From JAGNLA01 sp964639885 (GTDB lineage Bacteria; Caldisericota; Caldisericia; JAAYUI01): a stretch of DNA of 26,467 nt. The notes beneath the pieces were generated by a model. That model saw only the letters and a list, made by a program, of their open reading frames with translations, did no database searches and was not told the DNA's origin. Position numbers and translations under genes: made by a program. Where the stretch lies: assembly GCA_964639885.1 (NCBI GenBank), contig CAZXEH010000026.1:1-26467 (forward strand), written 5' to 3'. This document shows, in pieces, positions 1-7,372 of this stretch (within the stretch, counting starts at the first letter, position 1; every line of letters starts with the position of its first letter).

Positions 1-46
1 AATCCTTCGCCCGAAACATAGTTTTAGAGGAGCTCTAAAGCCCATT

Positions 47-99
47 CCTCAATCCTTCGCCCGCGCAAGCGGGAGAAGGTGGCTGAAAGCCGGATGAGG
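47..99. repeat. REP-like nested palindrome
   Basis: The inner hairpin is CCTTCGCCCGC-GCAA-GCGGGAGAAGG type (54-79, one G/A mismatch). It sits inside an outer inverted repeat, CCTCAATCC (47-55) against GGATGAGG (92-99). Nested arms like this are typical of dispersed intergenic palindromic elements. A partial copy starts at position 1 and the right-end motif recurs at 301-310, so the region may hold decayed neighbours of the same family. Confidence 0.6.
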
Positions 100-217
100 G
101 AGTTTTAATGGCTTCGCAGGGGTACAAAATCCCTTTGATAGATGTGAATCTTGAATTTTCGAAGTAAATTCGAGAAATCTTTGAATCTAAGTGGGTCAAC
201 ATAATAATCCCCCTGTA

Positions 218-236
218 TCCCCCTTAATGAGGGGGA
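218..236. repeat. C-run/G-run intergenic hairpin
   Basis: TCCCCCT (218-224) pairs with AGGGGGA (230-236) around the loop TAATG. An ATCCCCC-like half copy precedes it (208-213). No T-tract follows, so it reads as a dispersed intergenic repeat rather than an intrinsic terminator. Confidence 0.5.
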
Positions 237-404
237 CAAAACAAAGATAAGAATAATAGATATTTCTTGCCTCCATTGGTAATGGGATATGGCTCGAAGT
301 GCCGGATGAGCGTATTTCAAATAAAACAACTTAAATGAGTGTTGCTTTCTTCGCTGATCAAACATTGAAGAAGTGATTCAGCGGGACTACCTTTTAAAGT
401 CATC

Positions 405-432
405 TTGATAATCCGGCCGATGGCCATATCAT
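405..432 (+). promoter_or_regulatory. Promoter of PEGA lipoprotein gene, leaderless type
   Basis: A -35 box TTGATA (405-410), a 16-nt spacer and a -10 box TATCAT (427-432) are followed after only 6 nt by the ATG at 439. No Shine-Dalgarno sequence lies between them. The expected transcription start falls on the A of the start codon. Confidence 0.6.
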
Positions 433-438
433 CATCTC

Positions 439-1689
439 ATGAAACGCCTTGCGCTTCTTTTGATTTCAATTGCTCTTTTTGTCGGATGCCTCCCCAAAAA
501 GCCGTTCGGTGAGCTTTATTACATTGACTCCATGCCACCCGAGGCACAGGTTTTCATGCTTGGCAGGGTTATTGGGCAGACTCCTCTTGAGGTTGAACTC
601 GCTCCAGGCTCGGAATTAACAGTGAAACTTGACGGATACCAGCCAGAAAGCACGAACACCACTAAAGCGATTTCGCACTACATAAACATAAACCTGAAAA
701 AACTTTACAAGATCAAACTGAACTACATGCCGGAAGGGTCTGAGGTCTGGGAGAACGGTCAACTTTTGGGTAAAACCCCGATGGTGGCAGAAAAAGTTCA
801 AGGTCATTACAAACTTTTGGTCAGACATGAGCTTCACGCCGATCTGACCGATGAATTCGATGTGATAAGCGAAGGCTACAGGATGAAGCTCCTGAAGCCG
901 ACAGTCAAGTATTTCCCGCAAACCGTCTGTTCTTTTTCATCCGAGCCTTCAGCTGAAGTTGAGGATTTCAGGGTTGTGGGTGGTGAAATAACCAGCTCTC
1001 CGAACATTCTTGGGATTACGCCTTTTGACAAGACAAACGCTGAACTTTCAAAAAACATCGAAGAGCACATCTTCGTTTTCAGAAAACATGGATTTGCCCC
1101 TGCAATACTGACGGGCATCGGGTCTTTTACTGCAAACATAAAGCTTGAACCCCAGATTAAGTACACTCTTCCAGCAGGAAAATGGTTTTCAGAACTGGAC
1201 TTCAAGTCTGGCCAGCTTGCCTCGCCGGATGGATCACACATCCTCTTTGCCGAAAAAAGCGAGAATAAATTCTGCATCATCTCAAAAAAAGGAGAGCTGG
1301 AAGTCGACATTCTGGACATGAAAACAGATTATTCCGATGTTTCAGGAGCAGTGTGGGTCGACAACCGCTTCTTTGTGGTCAGGGGTAAAAATGTTGACGG
1401 CACGATGTTTTTCATGGCTTACGATGCTCAGATGCGAAGAAAATTCAGGATACAAAACACCAACATCTGGCATGAAGCCCAGATTGCCGGTGACATCGAG
1501 TGGAAACAGAGGGTTCCGGTAAAGCAGTCGACAATCGAATCGTTTGCCGACGCCAAGATTGATGTTTCGAAAACCTTTTCGGTTTGCCAGTTCAAGCTCT
1601 TCAAAGGTCGCCAGCTTGATATTGTTGTTACAGCCGACAATAAGTTTGAAACACAGAAACTTGCTGATTGCATTGTGGGTGTGCAATAG
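439..1689 (+). CDS. PEGA-domain lipoprotein
   Basis: A 416-residue exported lipoprotein of unknown function. The N-terminus is a short positive-hydrophobic signal ending in a lipobox, L-F-V-G-C, with Cys17 as the predicted lipidated residue. Three PEGA-like modules can be seen at about residues 26-70 (PPEAQVFMLG, IGQTPLEVEL, LDGYQPES), 93-138 (PEGSEVWENG, LLGKTPMVAE) and, more diverged, 164-225. PEGA modules are short beta domains of surface or periplasmic proteins and are thought to be structural. The C-terminal third looks beta-rich (SPDGSHILFAEKSENKF) and could be part of a propeller. The start is set by the lipobox signal and by the promoter directly upstream; there is no ribosome binding site. 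The next gene, 39 nt downstream, also encodes an exported protein but seems to have its own promoter. Confidence 0.8.
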   Translation: MKRLALLLISIALFVGCLPKKPFGELYYIDSMPPEAQVFMLGRVIGQTPLEVELAPGSELTVKLDGYQPESTNTTKAISHYININLKKLYKIKLNYMPEGSEVWENGQLLGKTPMVAEKVQGHYKLLVRHELHADLTDEFDVISEGYRMKLLKPTVKYFPQTVCSFSSEPSAEVEDFRVVGGEITSSPNILGITPFDKTNAELSKNIEEHIFVFRKHGFAPAILTGIGSFTANIKLEPQIKYTLPAGKWFSELDFKSGQLASPDGSHILFAEKSENKFCIISKKGELEVDILDMKTDYSDVSGAVWVDNRFFVVRGKNVDGTMFFMAYDAQMRRKFRIQNTNIWHEAQIAGDIEWKQRVPVKQSTIESFADAKIDVSKTFSVCQFKLFKGRQLDIVVTADNKFETQKLADCIVGVQ

Positions 1690-1693
1690 TCGT

Positions 1694-1721
1694 TTGCATC
1701 CAGCTAAACTGGTGGTATCAT
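1694..1721 (+). promoter_or_regulatory. Promoter of Ig/PKD protein gene, leaderless type
   Basis: TTGCAT (1694-1699), a 16-nt spacer and TATCAT (1716-1721) are followed after 7 nt by ATG at 1729. This is the clearest example of the promoter layout in the window, and it sits in the 39-nt gap behind the lipoprotein gene. The gene is therefore probably transcribed separately, even though it looks like an operon member. Confidence 0.6.
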
Positions 1722-1728
1722 TGGTAAG

Positions 1729-4140
1729 ATGATGCGCAAATTCGGGACAGTTATTGGCGCAATTTTGCTTGCCACTTCAATTGGGGTGGCAAACGCTGCA
1801 ACATACTCAATTTCAATCGAAACAACCCCGCAGGTGGTCGACCTTTTTGGAAGCGCCACCATCAAGATAAAACTCACAAAGGGAACATCGCCTGTCACGG
1901 CAACCCAGGTCTTCCTCGGACTTCAAAACATTTCCGGAACATTAAAGTCGGAGATGCTTGTCACCGATAAAAACGGTCAGGCAGAAACGGTTTTTTATCC
2001 CAAAGCTGTTGGTGAAGGTTTTGTCGCAGCCAAGGCAACCATCATAAACTCAGGAGTGATTGAATCGGCTGAAGCAATTGCGGCAATCACCGTCAGGGAC
2101 ATGAATTTTCCGCCAGAATCCTTTGTCGACCAGATTTACCCGTTGCCAGGGAGAGTCGGGCAGCCGATGACTTTCAGGGGACATGCGACCGATGCCGATG
2201 GCAGGGTTGTACGATGCACATGGACGATGGGCGACGGTCAGGTCTACGACACAAACGCTGACAAGAGCGAAATCCCCCATACATACACAGCTCCTGGCGT
2301 TTATGAAGTAGGGTTCACCGCTACCGACGACAGAAACAACACCTCAAAGCCAATTCTGTCCAGGGTGACAGTCATTGACAACAAGCTGCCGGTCGTGGCC
2401 ATAGATGGCAATTGGCCTGACAGGGCTTATATCGGTTTTGAATCGCTCTTTCCGGTCACCGTTACCGATGCAGAATCGGAGCTTCGGAGCCTGATGATCG
2501 ATTTCGGAGACATGACCACCGAGAAGATTGAGATTTCAGGTGGTGAGTTCAGGCATACCTTTAAGCATACCTACACAAAACCAGGTCAGTTCAATGTCAC
2601 AGTCACCCCAACCGACAGGTATGGTGAAGGTGAGCCGTTCCCAAAACCGGCTTGGCCGGTGAAAGTTGAAGGCGAGGCTCTTGGCGGGCTTGTGCTCAAG
2701 ATCGACGGTGCTATTGGAAGAACTGTCCGACTTGTTGGCCCATTTCCTTCGACCCATGTTGCTTTCGAGGCAACGCTTGGCTCCGACCCAATAAACACGG
2801 GCGAGATTTTGTCAGTTGGACAGTACAGATTGCTCGCCTCCGATCTTTCTTTTGGCTTTGAAGGCATTGACGATTTTGTTGAAGTAAAACCGTTTGAGGC
2901 CACGACAGTTGAAGCATCTGTCTGGGTTCCGTCCATTTCTATGGAGCCGGTTATCAAATCAGGAATGGCAATGGTCGGTCTCAGACTAACAAATCAGAAT
3001 GGTGTCGAAATCTTGAAGAATGCAATGTTTTCGGCATCGGTTGACAATGGAACAATAGAGGATCAGGCTTCCTTTGAGGATGGCCGCGGGTTTATATGGA
3101 TAAAACCTCAGCAGTTGACCATTAACGTTTCGGTTTCTGCCAGAATCGGATTTGTTGTGTGCAAGTCCACAAAACTGATGATGTTTCCAATGCCTTTGAA
3201 CAAAATAAAACTAACACCGCAAGCCCAGGATGGTTTGACAAACGTTGTTGTGACAAGTCCGGGCATGATCTCTGGCCAGCTTGAGCTTTCATGGTCGCTT
3301 TTTGACCGTATCGAAAGGAAGACTGTTCCAACAAGCCTGCTTTTTGCTGACCTCCCAAAAAGGTTCTACATCTCCTCGGCTCCTTTCAAGATTCCGGTCA
3401 AACCGGCTCAGTCAAACCTAGACCGATACACACTTTCTGTTGCCTGTGAAATCCAGATGACCGGCGTGAGGATTTCTGACACCTGCTCTTTTGACCCGTG
3501 CGCTGGCAAAAACAAGCTTGAGGCTGGCTGGGGAATGCTTCCTGACGGCAAAACCGGAATTGACCTGACCATCAAAGACCCGTTTGGAAGGCCGATAGGT
3601 GGTCAGATTGTGAGACTTTCCTACGAATTTGGCAGGGCAATCGGCTGGATTCCTTCAACGGCAAATTTTGACAGCTTCCCTAAGGCCGTTACAACCGATG
3701 TGGCCGGATACGCCTGGACTTCGTTTGATCTTAAAACCTTCCTGGTCGGCATTGAGGTTGAGGACGTGAAAGTGACCATGACGACTGTCTGTTCAGGACT
3801 GACCTATGTAAAAACCGTTTCGATCCCGCCACCCAAGGAGTCGCCGTCAATCTTTGCCGAAGTCACACAAAAAGGCGCTGGGTTCACAGTTTCCCTCAAA
3901 GCATTCGACCCGTCCGGTGAGATTGCTGCAGGGTGCTGGATGGACATAAGGATTTCCTGCTGCGAACCGGCACAGCTTGCCGACCTTGGCTACCCTCCGT
4001 CATCAATCCGAACCAGCCACAACGGGACAGCACATTTTGACATCAGGCAACCTGACAGGCCAACAACGCTTACAATTCGAGCCTACATATCCGGTCTCCC
4101 CGCAATGTGTGTGGTGGAGATACCGAAAGCCAAACCCTGA
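1729..4140 (+). CDS. Secreted Ig-like/PKD domain protein
   Basis: An 803-residue exported protein of unknown substrate. A signal peptide (residues 1-23, ending AIL..IGVANA) is followed by a bacterial Ig-like module (about 26-123), which contains the TDKNGQAETVFYP stretch typical of invasin-type Ig domains. Two PKD domains come next: about 136-216 (WTMGDGQVYDTN, PHTYTAPGVYEVGFTATD) and 221-315 (MIDFGDMTTEK, FKHTYTKPGQFNVTVTPTD). The remaining 490 residues are beta-rich with scattered paired cysteines and further Ig-like segments (DPFGRPIGGQIVRLSYE; TDVAGYAWTSFDL). Such proteins usually act as surface adhesins, binders or scaffolds; no catalytic motif is visible. Two ATGs are adjacent (1729, 1732). 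Position 1729 fits the 7-nt spacing from the -10 box. Confidence 0.8.
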   Translation: MMRKFGTVIGAILLATSIGVANAATYSISIETTPQVVDLFGSATIKIKLTKGTSPVTATQVFLGLQNISGTLKSEMLVTDKNGQAETVFYPKAVGEGFVAAKATIINSGVIESAEAIAAITVRDMNFPPESFVDQIYPLPGRVGQPMTFRGHATDADGRVVRCTWTMGDGQVYDTNADKSEIPHTYTAPGVYEVGFTATDDRNNTSKPILSRVTVIDNKLPVVAIDGNWPDRAYIGFESLFPVTVTDAESELRSLMIDFGDMTTEKIEISGGEFRHTFKHTYTKPGQFNVTVTPTDRYGEGEPFPKPAWPVKVEGEALGGLVLKIDGAIGRTVRLVGPFPSTHVAFEATLGSDPINTGEILSVGQYRLLASDLSFGFEGIDDFVEVKPFEATTVEASVWVPSISMEPVIKSGMAMVGLRLTNQNGVEILKNAMFSASVDNGTIEDQASFEDGRGFIWIKPQQLTINVSVSARIGFVVCKSTKLMMFPMPLNKIKLTPQAQDGLTNVVVTSPGMISGQLELSWSLFDRIERKTVPTSLLFADLPKRFYISSAPFKIPVKPAQSNLDRYTLSVACEIQMTGVRISDTCSFDPCAGKNKLEAGWGMLPDGKTGIDLTIKDPFGRPIGGQIVRLSYEFGRAIGWIPSTANFDSFPKAVTTDVAGYAWTSFDLKTFLVGIEVEDVKVTMTTVCSGLTYVKTVSIPPPKESPSIFAEVTQKGAGFTVSLKAFDPSGEIAAGCWMDIRISCCEPAQLADLGYPPSSIRTSHNGTAHFDIRQPDRPTTLTIRAYISGLPAMCVVEIPKAKP

Positions 4141-4142
4141 CA

Positions 4143-4150
4143 TTGGAGGA
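4143..4150 (+). promoter_or_regulatory. Ribosome binding site deciding a TTG start
   Basis: TTGGAGGA lies 5 nt before the TTG at 4156. The codons that follow encode a textbook signal peptide and no ATG offers a better start, so this site fixes the rare initiation codon. Confidence 0.75.
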
Positions 4151-4155
4151 TACCC

Positions 4156-5274
4156 TTGAAAAAGATCATTCTTGTTTCCGCTGTTTTAATGATGATTGCC
4201 ACAGGCATTGCCGTTGCCAAAGCGCCTGAAAACTTCACCTACGAGGCCAAGCAGGTCAAGGTTGGCGGGAAAACCTACAACATCAAGGTTTGCACAATCG
4301 ATGCCACAAAAGCGCCGGTTGAAATCACGCTTGGACTGGCAAACCAGAGGCTGTTCAGGAGGGACAACCCGGCAAAGGTTGCCTCGTTTGAAAAAGCAGT
4401 ATGCGCAATGACCGGCCCGTACCACAACGAATCCGGCGGATGGAGCAACTACCTCTTTGACAGCCACTACATCGTTGACGGCAAAACTGTAAGGATTTTC
4501 AACGGTGGCTCCAACTTCTGCGCAACCAAGGACGGCAAATGGCTCTGGGGCAGGCTCAGATTCAAAATCATGGGTAAAGTCCAGGAAAAACTGCTTCCAC
4601 CCTCGCTCACCGATGTCTATGTAAGCGGTGTCAACCAGCCGCCATCGGCTTCATCGACAACGCTTTACACGGAAGAATGGGGATCGATCCCAACAACTTA
4701 CGCCTCAACCTGCGTTGTCATTGAAAAAGGTGTGGTCACAAACGTTGCAACTGGTCCTGTCAGAATCCCAAAGGGCGCCGTTGTGCTCATGTACACCGGC
4801 TCAAACCGTGACAGGTGCAGCAAGGCGAAATGGCCAAAAGGGTACATCAGGAAAGGGCTTCACATCAACCTTTACTGGAAGGCGGAGTCCGGCAACAACG
4901 TCGATCTGAACAAGTGGCGTGAAAGCTCGATCATCTTTGGCGGTTCGCCAACCGTTGTCAAAGACGGCAAGGCTTACTGGAATCTGGCCGAGGACAAGTC
5001 CTACAACACTGATGCAATGAGCTACAACTCCCAAAGGTCGGCCTTTGGAATCGACGGAAAAGGCAAGGCTTTCATGGTCACCTTCACCGATGCCATCTCG
5101 ATAAGGGAGGAAGGGCCTGTTCTGGTCCAGCTTGGGGTCAGGCACGCCTTCAACCTCGACGGTGGATGCTCGACGTTCCTATATTTTGATGGTTCCGTGA
5201 TGGAAGACAACTGCCGCGATTTGCCTGCGATTATTATTGCGAGACAGAAAGTTGTTCCAAAGCTGTCGCAATAG
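4156..5274 (+). CDS. Phosphodiester glycosidase (NAGPA/DUF2233) family exported protein
   Basis: A 372-residue secreted protein starting at TTG, with a signal peptide at about 1-22 (MKKIILVSAVLMMIATGIAV). The C-terminal half carries the motifs of the phosphodiester glycosidase family (N-acetylglucosamine-1-phosphodiester alpha-N-acetylglucosaminidase type): FGGSPTVVKDGK, RSAFGIDGKGKAFMVTFTD, AFNLDGGCSTFLYFDG and a closing RDLPAIIIAR. Family members cleave sugar-phosphodiester bonds; bacterial ones are linked to exopolysaccharide or cell-wall sugars. The usual NLDGGGST is NLDGGCST here. The N-terminal GGxF-type motif is not obvious (AMTGPYHNESGG), so activity is uncertain. Its placement 15 nt after the Ig/PKD gene, with only a ribosome binding site between, suggests co-transcription and a shared envelope role. 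A hairpin follows at 5310-5334. Confidence 0.8.
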   Translation: MKKIILVSAVLMMIATGIAVAKAPENFTYEAKQVKVGGKTYNIKVCTIDATKAPVEITLGLANQRLFRRDNPAKVASFEKAVCAMTGPYHNESGGWSNYLFDSHYIVDGKTVRIFNGGSNFCATKDGKWLWGRLRFKIMGKVQEKLLPPSLTDVYVSGVNQPPSASSTTLYTEEWGSIPTTYASTCVVIEKGVVTNVATGPVRIPKGAVVLMYTGSNRDRCSKAKWPKGYIRKGLHINLYWKAESGNNVDLNKWRESSIIFGGSPTVVKDGKAYWNLAEDKSYNTDAMSYNSQRSAFGIDGKGKAFMVTFTDAISIREEGPVLVQLGVRHAFNLDGGCSTFLYFDGSVMEDNCRDLPAIIIARQKVVPKLSQ

Positions 5275-5581
5275 AGCCTGCTGAGTTATCGACTAAAAAA
5301 AGAGAAATGAAACCGTGACAATTTGTCATGGTTTGCATATAAAACATATCTGAAATGCCTTGAGAAAAACAAGAACATGTTCTGGAACGGCGCAAATGTT
5401 GCCAGGATTGCTCGAGATGAGCTAGAGCAAATACAGCCTTTTGTCCTAGTTTGATTTGAATTTCCAATTTTTTTCAATTCTGTGAGCAAAATATTTTTGA
5501 TCACTTCGTTGTTTATTACAACTGTCATGGTAATCAGTTTTGATTCTGGTAAACCCCAACTTTTCCGCTATCCTTAGTCAC
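5275..5581. other. Intergenic region with two hairpins
   Basis: A 307-nt gap without a credible gene. It contains an 11-bp stem-loop (AAACCGTGACA at 5310-5320 against TGTCATGGTTT at 5324-5334, one G-T pair). This may end the upstream unit but has no T-tract. A second short stem (TTGCTC 5408-5413, GAGCAA 5425-5430) lies in the middle. The right end is AT-rich and carries the argS -10 box. Confidence 0.5.
5569..5574 (+). promoter_or_regulatory. argS -10 box, leaderless type
   Basis: TATCCT lies 7 nt before the ATG at 5582, the same distance as at 1729, 23263 and 25565. I see no good -35 box 16-18 nt upstream and no Shine-Dalgarno sequence. Support comes mainly from the repeated spacing. Confidence 0.4.
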
Positions 5582-7222
5582 ATGGAACCAAAACACCAAA
5601 ACATGAGCCTCAGGCAGGCGGTTGCAGGAAAGCTCGCTTCCGCCCTCCAAAAAATGAATGTGGAATTCACGCCCGACGTCACCCGACCCGATTCGACCGA
5701 TCACGGCGACTGGTCGTCAAACTGTGCCATGGCTCTGGCCAAACAGATGAAGAAGGCGCCAAGAATGGTTGCCGATGAAATACTTAAAAATCTCGATTTG
5801 TCAATGTTTTCAAAGGTTGAGGTTGTTGGCCCCGGATTCATGAACTTTTTCCTCAAGCCGGAAATCGTCATGGAATTTGTAAACGATGCCTGTGTTGACG
5901 GTTTTGGCCGATCGACTGTCGGCAACGGAACCAGGGTCATGGTTGAGTTTGTCTCGGCAAATCCTACTGGCCCGGTCACTGTGGCAAACGGTCGCGGTGC
6001 ACCCCTTGGCGATTCTATTTCAAGGCTGCTCGAATGGGTCGGATACAGCGTTCATCGTGAGTTTTATGTCAATGACAGGGGTTCAAAAATCACAAACCTT
6101 GGCCGGTCGCTTGAGCAAAGATACAGGCAAGCGCGTGGCCTTGACTGGTCGATGCCCGAGGAAGGCTATCCAGGAGAATACCTTTTGGACATCGCCAAGG
6201 AGATGGTTCCGGATTTCGGCAGCGCTCCTTTTGAGATGAAGGACGACGAAAGGGTGACGTTCTTCGGCAGGCAGGCGGTTGAGAGGATGATCGGCTGGCA
6301 AAGGCGCGTTTTCGAAAAGTTCGGAATCAGGTTTGACCTGTGGTTTTCCGAAAGGGAAATGGCCGAGAAGGGCGCAATCGAGCAGACGCTTGAGAGGCTG
6401 AAAAAAACCGGCTGCATCTACGAATCTGAAGGAGCACTGTGGCTTCGTTCGACCGATTTCGGCGACGACAAGGATTTTGTGGTTGTAAAGTCAACAGGTG
6501 ATGCAACCTACACACTCGGTGACATCGCCTACCACATCGGAAAGTTTGACCGTGGCTTTGACCTGGCAATTGATCTGATGGGCGCCGACCACCACGGCCA
6601 CGTTGGCCCGATGCATGCAGGACTTCAGGCGCTTGGCATCGACCACGAAAGGCTTGAGTTTGTGCTTTATCAGCTCGTGCACCTGTTCCGTGGCGACCAG
6701 CAGATAAAAATGAGCAAGTCCAGCGGTGAGTTTGTCACACTTGAGGAACTCCTTGATGAAGTCGGAGTCGATGCTTCCAGATATTTCTACCTCATGCGGT
6801 CAAGCGACACCCATCTGAATTTCGATCTTGAGCTTGCAAAATCCCAGACGATGGACAACCCGGTTTATTATGTCCAGTACGCCCACGTCAGGTGCTGCGC
6901 GATCATGGATGACGAGAGGGCCAAGGATGTTGATGTTTCAAAGGCAACGCCTTTTGACCACCCGCTTGAAAACGCGCTTGCAATGGAGCTTCTGACGTTC
7001 CCGGACGAGGTCAGGGCGTCGGCATCGGCACGCACTCCACACAGAATCGCCGCATATGCCGAAAAAGTGGCTCAGGCACTTCACTCGTTCTATTACGAAT
7101 GCCACGTTCTCAACCAGGAGCCGGACGTGAAAGCTCGAAGGATGCTGCTTGTCATGGCCACAAGAAACGTTTTGAAGGGCTGTCTTGACATTCTTGGCGT
7201 GAGCGCACCGAACAGGATGTAG
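5582..7222 (+). CDS. argS: Arginyl-tRNA synthetase
   Basis: Charges tRNA-Arg with arginine; class I cytosolic enzyme, 546 aa from this start, close to the usual 550-580. The N-terminal Add1 domain (about 7-105), the VEFVSANPTGP stretch and the R-G-A-P-L-G-D helix before the catalytic core, the KMSKSSGEF loop (KMSKS at 376-380) and the C-terminal helical anticodon domain (DNPVYYVQYAHVR onward) are all present. The usual HxGH signature after ANPTGP is replaced by T-V-A-N (133-136, bases 5978-5989). I call the ATG at 5582. A TTG 42 nt upstream is also in frame but has neither ribosome binding site nor family similarity, and the ATG at 5603 is another possibility. A strong terminator follows at 7242, so argS is probably monocistronic. 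Confidence 0.93.
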   Translation: MEPKHQNMSLRQAVAGKLASALQKMNVEFTPDVTRPDSTDHGDWSSNCAMALAKQMKKAPRMVADEILKNLDLSMFSKVEVVGPGFMNFFLKPEIVMEFVNDACVDGFGRSTVGNGTRVMVEFVSANPTGPVTVANGRGAPLGDSISRLLEWVGYSVHREFYVNDRGSKITNLGRSLEQRYRQARGLDWSMPEEGYPGEYLLDIAKEMVPDFGSAPFEMKDDERVTFFGRQAVERMIGWQRRVFEKFGIRFDLWFSEREMAEKGAIEQTLERLKKTGCIYESEGALWLRSTDFGDDKDFVVVKSTGDATYTLGDIAYHIGKFDRGFDLAIDLMGADHHGHVGPMHAGLQALGIDHERLEFVLYQLVHLFRGDQQIKMSKSSGEFVTLEELLDEVGVDASRYFYLMRSSDTHLNFDLELAKSQTMDNPVYYVQYAHVRCCAIMDDERAKDVDVSKATPFDHPLENALAMELLTFPDEVRASASARTPHRIAAYAEKVAQALHSFYYECHVLNQEPDVKARRMLLVMATRNVLKGCLDILGVSAPNRM

Positions 7223-7241
7223 CCCAAACCTGAATCAATCC

Positions 7242-7272
7242 AAATGATGCCGTAAATTACGGCATCATTTTT
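7242..7272 (+). terminator. Intrinsic terminator of argS
   Basis: A perfect 13-bp stem, AAATGATGCCGTA (7242-7254) with TACGGCATCATTT (7258-7270), closes on a 3-nt loop and ends in a T5 run (7268-7272). It lies 19 nt after the argS stop. The A-run on the other side means it could also work in reverse. Confidence 0.85.
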
Positions 7273-7280
7273 GCCTCCTA

Positions 7281-7309
7281 TTGCCAAATCAAGTAAAATG
7301 CAATAACAT
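7281..7309 (+). promoter_or_regulatory. Promoter of the GNAT gene pair
   Basis: TTGCCA (7281-7286), a 17-nt spacer and TAACAT (7304-7309) start just after the argS terminator. The predicted transcription start falls at about 7316, on an ATG that opens an 18-codon reading frame overlapping the first GNAT gene. Confidence 0.5.
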
Positions 7310-7315
7310 CCTGTC

Positions 7316-7372
7316 ATGAATTTCGGGAGTCACCACACCCCCACGCAAAGGAAACATGACTATGGATATTGA
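7316..7372 (+). CDS. Possible leaderless leader peptide, 18 aa
   Basis: An ATG placed 6 nt after a -10 box opens an 18-codon frame (MNFGSHHTPTQRKHDYGY) that ends at TGA 7370-7372, inside the first codons of the GNAT gene in another frame. Position and spacing match the leaderless starts elsewhere in the window. If translated, it would carry ribosomes across the GNAT ribosome binding site at 7347-7352 and could couple or tune its translation. The peptide has three histidines but no run typical of attenuators, and it may be a chance frame. Confidence 0.25.
   Translation: MNFGSHHTPTQRKHDYGY

Larger units (their letters stand above)
1..438. other. Non-coding leader region with REP-like repeats
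   Basis: No convincing gene lies in this stretch. It holds a 13-bp direct repeat (AATCCTTCGCCCG at 1-13 and 51-63), a two-armed REP-like palindrome (47-99), a second C/G-rich hairpin (218-236) and another copy of the GCCGGATGAG end motif (301-310; compare 89-98). The only long open frame is on the minus strand, and it reads straight through these repeats, so I treat it as spurious. The promoter of the following lipoprotein gene lies at the right edge. Confidence 0.7.

Noticed and set aside
105..365. 86-codon minus-strand open frame
   Set aside because: It reads through the C/G hairpin and the REP-like end motifs, has no ribosome binding site and resembles no protein; it looks like translated repeat.
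5540..5581. TTG start extending argS by 14 residues
   Set aside because: No ribosome binding site, the extra residues do not match ArgS N-termini, and a -10 box lies inside the extension.
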